Source of the DNA: Variovorax paradoxus EPS
GTDB lineage: Bacteria > Pseudomonadota > Gammaproteobacteria > Burkholderiales > Burkholderiaceae_C
Length of the DNA: 64,000 nt
Reading direction: 5' to 3'
Assembly (NCBI RefSeq): GCF_000184745.1
Contig: NC_014931.1
Coordinates: 4,898,001 to 4,962,000 of the forward strand
How positions within the stretch are numbered: position 1 is the first letter of the stretch; each line of letters opens with the position of its first letter. Below are positions 16,795 to 23,339 of this stretch, piece by piece. The position numbers and the translations under genes were made by a program. The notes under the pieces were generated by a model, which was given only the letters and a program-made list of their open reading frames with translations, did no database searches and had not been told where the DNA came from.

Positions 16795-18437
16795 GCCACA
16801 TGAGCCAGATGAGCCGCGCCATGGAAACGAATCGTCCCATCACCCTTCTCGTCTGCGCCCTCGGTGGCGAAGGCGGCGGCGTGCTCACCGAATGGCTCGT
16901 GGACATCGCCCGCCATGCCGGCTACGCCGCGCAGAGCACCTCGATTCCCGGTGTCGCGCAGCGCACCGGTGCCACCACCTACTACATCGAGGTGTTCCCC
17001 GTGCCGCTCGCACAGCTGGGCGGCAGGCGCCCGGTGTTCAGCCTGAGCCCGGTGCCCGGCGCGCTCGATGCGATCGTTTCGTCGGAGCTGCTGGAGACCG
17101 CACGGCAGATCGGCAACGGCATGAGCGCGCCGCTGCGCACGCTGGTCATCAGCTCGTCGGCGCGCATCTTCACCACCGCCGAACGCATGGAGCCCGGCGA
17201 CGGGCGCGCCGATGCGCAGCGCCTGGTCGACGTGGTGAAAGCCTTCAGCCGCGAGCACCATGTGTTCGACATGAACGCCATCGCACGCGACACCGGCACG
17301 GTGGTCAGCGCCGTGATGCTCGGCGCCATAGCGGGCAGCGGCCTCTTCCCGTTTCCGCGCGAAGCCTATGAGCACGTCGTGCGTGGCGGCGACACGAGCG
17401 CACCCGAGAAGCTCAACAAGATGGCCGCCGCCAGCCTGCGCGGCTTCGCGGCCGCCTTCGATGCGGTGAGCGCGCCGCGCACGCAGTCCGCCTTCGTGAA
17501 CAGCGTGATGGCCGGCGACACCGCCGACGCGCCGCCACCCGCGCGCGCCCTGCCCGACGAACTGGCGCGCCGCTTCCCGCCCGCCGTGCACGACCTGCTC
17601 GCACTCGGCCATGCACGCGTGCTCGATTACCAGGATGCCGCCTACGCGACGCTGTATGCCGAGCGCCTGGGCAAGGTGCTCGATGCCGAGCGCGCCGCCG
17701 ATCCGGCCGGCGCCCACGGCTTTGCCCTCACCCGCGAGGCCGCGCGCTGGCTTGCGCTGTGGATGGCCTTCGACGACATCGTGCGCGTGGCCGCGCTCAA
17801 GGGCCGCGCGAGCCGCGTCCAGCGCGTGCGGCAGGAAGTGCGCGCGGGCGACGAAGACATCGTGAAGCTCCACGACCACTTCAAGCCCGGCGCCGCCGAG
17901 TTCGCCGCGCTGCTGCCACCCGCGCTGTCGCGCCGCGTGACCGCGTGGGACCGCGGCCGGCAGGCGCGCGGCCGCGAGCCCTGGGCGCTGCCGTTGAAGG
18001 TGGGCAGCCATTCGGTCTTCGGCATGGCGTCGCTGCGGCTCCTGTCGTCGCTGAAGTGGCTGCGCCGCCGAGGCAGCCGCTTCGCCGAGGAGCAGGCGCT
18101 GATCGAGCGCTGGCTCGCGGCCGTGGAAGCCGGCACGCGTGAAGCCTGGGCACTGGGCCACGAGCTTGCGCTGTGCGGCCGGCTCATCAAGGGCTACGGC
18201 AGCACCAACGAACGCGGCAAGGAGAACCTGCTGCACGTGACCGACCATCTCGCGGCACAGCCCGGCGTGGCGCCGGCCGTGCGCGCGCAATCCGTGGCGG
18301 CGGCACGCACCGCCGCCCTGGCCGACGACGCCGGCCGCGCACTCGATGCCGCGCTGGTCGCGCACGGTGCGCCCGCCCGCGCGGTCAAGGCCCAGCCCAT
18401 CCGCTGGATGAAGCGCAAGCCGAGCGGCGGCGCCTGA
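16791..18437 (+). CDS. iorB: Indolepyruvate ferredoxin oxidoreductase, beta subunit
   Basis: A subunit of up to 548 residues. The first ~200 residues match the gamma/beta CoA-binding part of 2-oxoacid:ferredoxin oxidoreductases (VCALGGEGGGVLTEWL, STSIPGVAQRTGATTYYIE). A long C-terminal extension follows (about 300 residues, including AFDDIVRVAALKGRASRVQRV and IKGYGSTNERGKENLLH), as in the long proteobacterial IorB proteins. The ATG at 16791 overlaps the iorA stop; ATG 16821 (METNRP) could instead be used. It pairs with iorA to make the functional enzyme. The downstream TRAP transporter and thioesterase suggest one pathway. Confidence 0.88.
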   Translation: MSHMSQMSRAMETNRPITLLVCALGGEGGGVLTEWLVDIARHAGYAAQSTSIPGVAQRTGATTYYIEVFPVPLAQLGGRRPVFSLSPVPGALDAIVSSELLETARQIGNGMSAPLRTLVISSSARIFTTAERMEPGDGRADAQRLVDVVKAFSREHHVFDMNAIARDTGTVVSAVMLGAIAGSGLFPFPREAYEHVVRGGDTSAPEKLNKMAAASLRGFAAAFDAVSAPRTQSAFVNSVMAGDTADAPPPARALPDELARRFPPAVHDLLALGHARVLDYQDAAYATLYAERLGKVLDAERAADPAGAHGFALTREAARWLALWMAFDDIVRVAALKGRASRVQRVRQEVRAGDEDIVKLHDHFKPGAAEFAALLPPALSRRVTAWDRGRQARGREPWALPLKVGSHSVFGMASLRLLSSLKWLRRRGSRFAEEQALIERWLAAVEAGTREAWALGHELALCGRLIKGYGSTNERGKENLLHVTDHLAAQPGVAPAVRAQSVAAARTAALADDAGRALDAALVAHGAPARAVKAQPIRWMKRKPSGGA

Positions 18438-18594
18438 GGCGGGAGGCGACACGATGGCATCGATCAACGTCGAAGACCACCGCCGCCGCACCCCCAGGAA
18501 ATCCCGCGCGGGAAAGCCTCCATTTACCCGGTCCACGCCGCTGCCTAGGCTGACCGGTCTCGACGATTTCAAACAGACCATAAAGAAGGAGACC

Positions 18595-19656
18595 ATGAAA
18601 ACCACCGACCGCCATTCCCATCGCCGCAGCGCGCGCCCCTCGCCCGCCGCCCTGCTCGCAGCCTGCGCCGCGCTCGTGCTCGGCACGCCCGCCGTGCATG
18701 CGCAGGACAAACCCGTGCAGCTCAAGCTCTCGAGCTGGGTGCCCGCGCAACACCCGCTCAACCCTGCCCTGCAGGCCTGGGCCGACGACATCAAGAAGGC
18801 ATCGAACGGCAGCATCACCGCGATCCTGTTTCCGTCGGAGCAGCTCGGCAAGGCCTTCGATCACTACGACATGGCGCGCGACGGCATCGCGGACTTCTCG
18901 TACGTGAACCCGGGCTACCAGCCGGGCCGTTTCCCGGTGATGGCCGGCGCATCGTTGCCTTTCCTCTTCGCCAATGGCAAGGAAGGCTCGGCCGCCATCG
19001 ACGATTGGTACCGCAACTACGCGGCCAAGGAAATGAAGGACGTGAAGTACTGCTTCGCGTTCGTGCACGACCCCGGCACCTTCCACTCGCGCAAGAAGAT
19101 CACGCTGCCCACCGACATCAAGGGCATGAAGGTGCGCCCGGCCACGAGCACCGTGGGCCAGCTCATCACCTCGCTGGGCGGCACCAACGTGCAGGCCTCG
19201 GCGCCCGAGTCGCGCGACATGCTGGAACGCGGCGTGGCCGATGCCATCACCTTCCCGTGGGGATCGATCGGCCTCTTCGGCATCGACAAGGTCGTGAAGT
19301 ACCACATGGATGCGCCGCTCTACGTCACGCCCTTCGTCTGGGTGATGAACAAGGGCAAGTACGACGCGATGTCCGCCGGGCAGAAGAAAGTGATCGACGA
19401 TCACTGCACCAGCGAATGGGCGCAGAAGGTGGCGGGGCCCTGGGCCGACTTCGAGTTCGGCGGGCGCGCGAAGATCGCCGCGCAATCGGGCCACGAGGTC
19501 TACAAGCTCACGCCGGAACAGCTCGACGCATGGCGCAAGGCGGCCGCGCCGTCGGAGGCGCAATGGGCCGAGAGCGTGAAGAAGGTGGGCGAAGACCCGA
19601 AGGCGGTGATGGATGCGCTGAAGGGCAGCCTCACGAAATACAAGTCGGCGCTCTAG
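18595..19656 (+). CDS. dctP: TRAP transporter substrate-binding protein (DctP family)
   Basis: A 353-residue periplasmic binding protein of the TRAP type. It has a twin-Arg-like basic start and a signal peptide ending near AVHAQD. The body includes the DctP signature GMKVRPATSTVGQLITSLGG, whose Arg normally clamps a substrate carboxylate. The ATG at 18595 is set by a strong AAGGAG 4 nt upstream; an in-frame upstream ATG at 18454 lacks such support. About 157 bases separate it from iorB, so it may have its own promoter. The substrate is presumably a carboxylate, perhaps an aromatic 2-oxoacid given the neighbours; this is inference. Confidence 0.92.
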   Translation: MKTTDRHSHRRSARPSPAALLAACAALVLGTPAVHAQDKPVQLKLSSWVPAQHPLNPALQAWADDIKKASNGSITAILFPSEQLGKAFDHYDMARDGIADFSYVNPGYQPGRFPVMAGASLPFLFANGKEGSAAIDDWYRNYAAKEMKDVKYCFAFVHDPGTFHSRKKITLPTDIKGMKVRPATSTVGQLITSLGGTNVQASAPESRDMLERGVADAITFPWGSIGLFGIDKVVKYHMDAPLYVTPFVWVMNKGKYDAMSAGQKKVIDDHCTSEWAQKVAGPWADFEFGGRAKIAAQSGHEVYKLTPEQLDAWRKAAAPSEAQWAESVKKVGEDPKAVMDALKGSLTKYKSAL

Positions 19657-19682
19657 AAACCCGCCGGATGCGCGACCCCGCC

Positions 19683-19740
19683 CGTTCACGCTGAGCTTGT
19701 CGAAGCGCCGCGCAGGGCTTCGACAAGCTCAGCCTGAACG
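19683..19740. repeat. REP-like palindrome, copy 1
   Basis: Inverted repeat with arms of about 24 bp (19683-19706 and 19717-19740) around a 10-bp GC-rich loop. The core arm is CTGAGCTTGTCGAAGC and its complement. The same element occurs at 27180 and 31735. It lies between dctP and dctQ inside the operon, where a hairpin could stabilise or terminate the dctP part of the transcript. Confidence 0.9.
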
Positions 19741-19830
19741 GTTCCGGAGATCGGTCGGGCATCCCTCTCCTGGCTGTCCTTGCGCCTGCGGCGCGCACAT
19801 GCTGCGTGAACCTTGACTTCCCATCATCCG

Positions 19831-20358
19831 ACCATGTCCACACGCTCCGCCTCTTACATGGACCGCGCGATCAACACCATTGAATGGCTCGCCGCCATAT
19901 TCGTGGGGATCGTCGCGCTCAACATCTTCGTGGCCGTGGTGCTGCGCAAGTTCTTCGACACATCGATCCTCGACGCCTACGACTTCGGCCGCATGCTGCT
20001 GGGCATCCTGATCTTCTGGGGCATCGCGGCCACCAGCTACCGGGGCGGCCACATCACGGTCGACCTGGTGTGGACGGCGGCGGGGCCGCGCATGAAGCGC
20101 GTGATCGACGTGTTCGCCACGCTCGTGCTGCTGTTCGTGGTGGCGGTGCAGACCGCGATGCTGTTCGACAAGGTGCGCGGCACCTACGTGGACAACGTGC
20201 TGACCTACGACATGAACATCCCGACGTGGCCGTTCTATGCGGTGGCTTGGTTCGGCGACGTTTGTGCGGTGCTGCTGATCGCCATTCGCACCTACCGTTT
20301 GATCTTTCATCCCGAGCAGCTCGAAGAAGTTCACGCTGAACAGAAGGCCGACGAATGA
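19831..20358 (+). CDS. dctQ: TRAP transporter small permease (DctQ)
   Basis: A small four-helix membrane protein of about 175 residues (RAINTIEWLAAIFVGIVALNIF is the first helix, to be read in two halves: RAINTIEWLA and AIFVGIVALNIF). The family segment DAYDFGRMLLGILIFWGIA and a YRGGHITVDL loop identify it as DctQ. I place the start at the ATG around 19831 (MSTRSASYMDRA); an upstream TTG and a later ATG (MDRAINTIEW) are possible. Its stop overlaps the dctM start. It bridges the binding protein and the large permease in the inner membrane. Confidence 0.88.
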   Translation, partial: TMSTRSASYMDRAINTIEWLAAIFVGIVALNIFVAVVLRKFFDTSILDAYDFGRMLLGILIFWGIAATSYRGGHITVDLVWTAAGPRMKRVIDVFATLVLLFVVAVQTAMLFDKVRGTYVDNVLTYDMNIPTWPFYAVAWFGDVCAVLLIAIRTYRLIFHPEQLEEVHAEQKADE

Positions 20359-21656
20359 GCCCCGATGCAGTTGCCATCCTGGGCTTTGTCGCCCTCTTCG
20401 TCTTGATGCTGTTGCGCGTGCCGGTGGGCATGGCGATGGGCCTTGTCGGCGTTGTCGGCTACAGCTACCTCGTGGGTCCCGGCCCCGCGCTGAAGCTCGT
20501 GGGCCAGACCTCCATGCGCACCGTGACCGACTACACCTTCGGCGTGATCCCGATGTTCATGCTGATGGGCGCGCTGGTGTCGGTGTCGGGTGTGAGCCGC
20601 GAACTTTTCAAGGCCGCCAACTCGATGATCGGCCACCTGCGCGGCGGCCTCGGCGTTGCGACCGTTGTAGCTTGCGGCGGGTTCGCGGCGATCTGCGGCT
20701 CGTCGGTGGCCACGGCGGCCACGTTCTCGGCGGTGGCGTATCCGGAGATGCGGCGCTTCAACTATCCGCAGTCGTTCTCCACCGGCGTGATTGCGGCGGG
20801 CGGCACGCTGGGCGCTATCCTGCCGCCGTCGACGGTGCTCGCGGTCTACGCCATCCTCACGCAGCAGGACATCGGCAAGCTCTTCATGGCGGGCATAGTG
20901 CCGGGCATTTTGGCGATGGCGATGTACGTGCTGACGATCGCGATCATCGTGAAGCTCAGGCCCGACTGGCTGCCCGGCGGCGAGGTGAAGCCGTGGTCGG
21001 AGCGCTTCAAGGACCTGCGCAACGTGTGGGCGCCGCTGGTGTTGTTCGTGTTCGTGATCGGTGGGCTCTACGGCGGCTTCTTCACGCCGACCGAAGCGGG
21101 CGGCGTGGGCGCGAGCGGTGCGTTCATCCTCGGGCTCGTGCGGCGCAAGCTCGATGGCCCGAAGATCCGCGAGGCGCTGCTCTCTGCCACGCGCACGGCG
21201 GCGGCGGTGTTCACGGTGCTGATCGGCGCACTGCTGTTCGGCTACTTCCTCACCATCACGCAAAGCCCGCAGAAGCTCACCGAATTCCTCACCGGCCTGG
21301 GCATCGGCCGCTACGGCGTGCTCGCACTCATCATGGTGATGTACCTCGTGCTCGGCTGCCTGATGGACGCGATGGCGATGATCATCCTCACGGTGCCCAT
21401 CATCTTTCCAGTGATCGTGCACCTGGGGTTCGACCCGATCTGGTTCGGCGTGATCATCGTGATGACGGTGGAGCTGGGGCTCATCCATCCACCGGTGGGA
21501 ATGAACGTCTTCGTCATCAAGAGCGTGGTGAAGGACGTGAGCTTCACCACCATCTTCAAGGGCGTGCTGCCGTTCATCGTGACGGACATCGTGCGCCTGG
21601 TGATCCTGATCGCGTTCCCGGTCATCGCGCTGTGGCTGCCGACGAGAATGGGCTGA
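20355..21656 (+). CDS. dctM: TRAP transporter large permease (DctM)
   Basis: A 433-residue, roughly 12-TM permease. Family segments are present, such as FTPTEAGGVGASGAF, GGTLGAILPPSTVLAVYA and LIHPPVGMNVFVIKSV. Together with DctP and DctQ it makes a complete sodium-dependent TRAP importer. It overlaps dctQ by ATGA, and its own stop overlaps the thioesterase start (TGATG), so the four genes form one translationally coupled unit. Confidence 0.95.
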   Translation: MSPDAVAILGFVALFVLMLLRVPVGMAMGLVGVVGYSYLVGPGPALKLVGQTSMRTVTDYTFGVIPMFMLMGALVSVSGVSRELFKAANSMIGHLRGGLGVATVVACGGFAAICGSSVATAATFSAVAYPEMRRFNYPQSFSTGVIAAGGTLGAILPPSTVLAVYAILTQQDIGKLFMAGIVPGILAMAMYVLTIAIIVKLRPDWLPGGEVKPWSERFKDLRNVWAPLVLFVFVIGGLYGGFFTPTEAGGVGASGAFILGLVRRKLDGPKIREALLSATRTAAAVFTVLIGALLFGYFLTITQSPQKLTEFLTGLGIGRYGVLALIMVMYLVLGCLMDAMAMIILTVPIIFPVIVHLGFDPIWFGVIIVMTVELGLIHPPVGMNVFVIKSVVKDVSFTTIFKGVLPFIVTDIVRLVILIAFPVIALWLPTRMG

Positions 21657-22075
21657 TGAGCACACACAAGGAAATCGTCTACACCGCACGCGTCGAGTTC
21701 GGCGACTGCGACCCGGCCGGCATCGTCTGGTTTCCCAACTTCTTTCGCTGGATCGATGCGGCATCGCGGCATTTCTTCGCAGGCTGCGGCGTGCCGCGCT
21801 GGGAAGAGACCACCCAGACGATCGGTGTGATCGGCACGCCGCTGGTCGACACGCACACGCGCTTCGTGAAGGTCGCGAGCTACGGCGACACGCTGGAGAT
21901 CGCGGTGCGCATCACCGAGTGGCGCGACAAGAGCTTTGTGCAGACCTACCGCGTGACGCGCGGCGAAGACCTGATCCTCGAATGCGAAGAGGTGCGGATC
22001 TTCGCGGCGAAGCGCGAAGGCGGAGGCATCCGTGCGGTGCCGATTCCGCCGAGCATTCGCGCGCTCTGCGAATAG
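21656..22075 (+). CDS. Hotdog-fold acyl-CoA thioesterase (4-HBT/YbgC type)
   Basis: A 139-residue single-domain thioesterase. The diagnostic N-terminal stretch VEFGDCDPAGIVWFPNFFRW contains the catalytic Asp of the FcbC/YbgC family (Asp before PAGI). The protein has the usual size for the family. Its ATG overlaps the dctM stop (TGATG). In this setting an arylacetyl-CoA made by IorAB would be a natural substrate, giving the free arylacetate; this is a pathway inference. A general housekeeping thioesterase role is the main alternative. Confidence 0.88.
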   Translation: MSTHKEIVYTARVEFGDCDPAGIVWFPNFFRWIDAASRHFFAGCGVPRWEETTQTIGVIGTPLVDTHTRFVKVASYGDTLEIAVRITEWRDKSFVQTYRVTRGEDLILECEEVRIFAAKREGGGIRAVPIPPSIRALCE

Positions 22076-22079
22076 CCGC

Positions 22080-22550
22080 TCAGCGGGTCTTGGCCTGGAG
22101 CTTCGCGAGCAGGCCGTCGACGCCGCGATCGATCAGGTCGAAGGCTTCGACGAAGGCCTGCCGGCCGCCGTACCAGGGGTCGGGCACATCGCCTTCGTCG
22201 TCCTCGGAGAACTCCGTGAGAAGGTGCACCTTGTGAGCGGTGCCCGCAGGTGCGAGACGTCGCAGCGCGGCGCAATGCTGCGCCGTCATGCCGACGATCC
22301 AGTCGAAGCGCTCGAAGTCGCTGTTACGAACCTGGCGCGCGCAATGCGCGTGCATCTCGATGCCGCGCCGGCGCGCCTCGGCAACCGAGCGCGGATCGGG
22401 CGGGTTGCCGCGCTCCTCGTCGGAGATCGCTGCGCTGTCGACGTCGACCGGCACGCCTGCGAGGCGGGCCTTGTGCAACAGGAGCGCGTGCGCGGTGGGA
22501 GACCTGCAGATATTGCCGGTACAGATGAACAGAACAGCGGGTTGGATCAT
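22080..22550 (-). CDS. Low-molecular-weight protein tyrosine phosphatase
   Basis: A 156-residue phosphatase of the LMW-PTP family. The P-loop CTGNICRSP places the nucleophile at Cys10 and the binding Arg at Arg16. The general acid Asp lies in VPDPWYGG (Asp124). The ATG at 22550 (MIQPAVLFIC) is preferred to the longer in-frame start. It converges with the thioesterase gene, with only 4 nt between their stops, and is not part of that operon. Such enzymes act on phosphotyrosine proteins or on arsenate; no capsule or arsenic genes are nearby. Confidence 0.95.
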   Translation of the reverse strand: MIQPAVLFICTGNICRSPTAHALLLHKARLAGVPVDVDSAAISDEERGNPPDPRSVAEARRRGIEMHAHCARQVRNSDFERFDWIVGMTAQHCAALRRLAPAGTAHKVHLLTEFSEDDEGDVPDPWYGGRQAFVEAFDLIDRGVDGLLAKLQAKTR

Positions 22551-22652
22551 CGAATTGAAAGCCTGTTGAAAGGTTGGAACGCAGGCCGAGGCGAAATCGC
22601 AACAGCGAGGCGATAACGACCCTGCTGGCATTGCAGGACAAGCCCAAAAAGG

Positions 22653-22682
22653 TTGACGCTCATTGTGACGCGGTGCAACAAT
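22653..22682 (+). promoter_or_regulatory. Candidate promoter for the mgtA leader transcript
   Basis: TTGACG at 22653-22658 and AACAAT at 22677-22682 with an 18-bp spacer resemble a sigma70 promoter. It would give a 5' region of roughly 650 nt before mgtA, spanning both small ORFs. The rest of the gap from 22551 to 22944 shows no gene and no recognised riboswitch or PhoP-type box. Assigned by eye only. Confidence 0.35.
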
Positions 22683-22944
22683 CCTGCATCTTTACTTCGG
22701 AGCCCCGTGCGTGGACAGTGCCAGTTGGATCAGTGACAAGAAGACGCGTGCCTCGGCAGGCGTGACACATCCGGCCCTCTAGCGCAGGCTCTCTCGCGCT
22801 GTGGCCGCCGTGCACGCAGCGTGACCCGTTCGCCAATCAGGCCAGCGGTTCTCCCCTCCCGAAATCCGTCGTTCTCCGTCACTGACTTGTTCAGTCAGCT
22901 TGCGTGTCCGTGCGCGAGGCCCTTCCACACGAAGGAGCCTTGTC

Positions 22945-23151
22945 ATGCGTCAATTTCAAACCCGTCAGCAGCAGCATCAGCAGCCGATGCAGGAACCCGT
23001 TCGCCCGTCGGCGCACGTGCCTGCGCGCGCGGTGACGGCGCAGGACGTCGAGAACGAAACGCTGGACCGGGCCGCCGCGCTCTGGACCACGCGGCGCATC
23101 CGCAGCTTCTTCCTGCTGCTCGATCAGCCACTGCGCGCAGCGCAGCGCTGA
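22945..23151 (+). CDS. Small ORF upstream of mgtA (68 aa), unknown
   Basis: A 68-residue ORF opening with a Gln-rich stretch (MRQFQTRQQQHQQPMQEP) and ending in a more hydrophobic helix-like segment (RIRSFFLLLDQPLRAAQR). The ATG has a strong GAAGGAG site 7 nt upstream. The upstream word CACACGAAGGAG..CCTT recurs almost exactly before the next small ORF at 23183. I do not recognise the protein. It may be a real small protein or a second regulatory uORF in the mgtA leader. Expression is unproven. Confidence 0.5.
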   Translation: MRQFQTRQQQHQQPMQEPVRPSAHVPARAVTAQDVENETLDRAAALWTTRRIRSFFLLLDQPLRAAQR

Positions 23152-23182
23152 AACCCCGCAGCACACACGAAGGAGGCCTTCC

Positions 23183-23287
23183 ATGGACCCAGCCCCTCAT
23201 CGGCGCCCTGCGCGCCCCACCGGTTCCTGTCGATCGCAACAACAGCGCAGCGCGCCGTGCTGCGGAGAGACTCGCACGTCTGATTGA
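23183..23287 (+). CDS. Putative MgtL/MgtP-like leader peptide (34 aa)
   Basis: A 34-codon ORF starting MDPAPHRRPARPTG, with a near-ideal AAGGAGG site. It has four prolines in its first 12 residues, led by Asp-Pro-Ala-Pro. The enterobacterial leaders MgtL and MgtP, located ahead of mgtA and mgtCB, also begin with acidic-Pro runs; these destabilise the ribosome at low Mg2+ or stall it at low proline charging and so control the downstream gene. Here the ORF stops 52 nt before mgtA and 17 nt before the anti-SD strand of a hairpin. Homology is not claimed; the resemblance is in sequence type, position and downstream gene. Confidence 0.55.
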   Translation: MDPAPHRRPARPTGSCRSQQQRSAPCCGETRTSD

Positions 23288-23304
23288 TTGACGCGTGGGC
23301 GTTC

Positions 23305-23335
23305 TTCTCCTGCCCGGCCCGCGCCGCGAGGAGAA
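23305..23335 (+). promoter_or_regulatory. Hairpin sequestering mgtA ribosome binding site
   Basis: TTCTCCT at 23305-23311 can pair perfectly with AGGAGAA at 23329-23335, the latter containing the mgtA Shine-Dalgarno (start ATG at 23340). The 17-nt loop is GC-rich and could pair further. The structure would occlude mgtA initiation unless opened, for instance by translation of the leader ORF ending at 23287. Confidence 0.5.
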
Positions 23336-23339
23336 AAAA

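Noticed and set aside
18454..18594. N-terminal extension of DctP to an upstream ATG
   Set aside because: It would bury the signal peptide and ignore the strong AAGGAG before the ATG at 18595.
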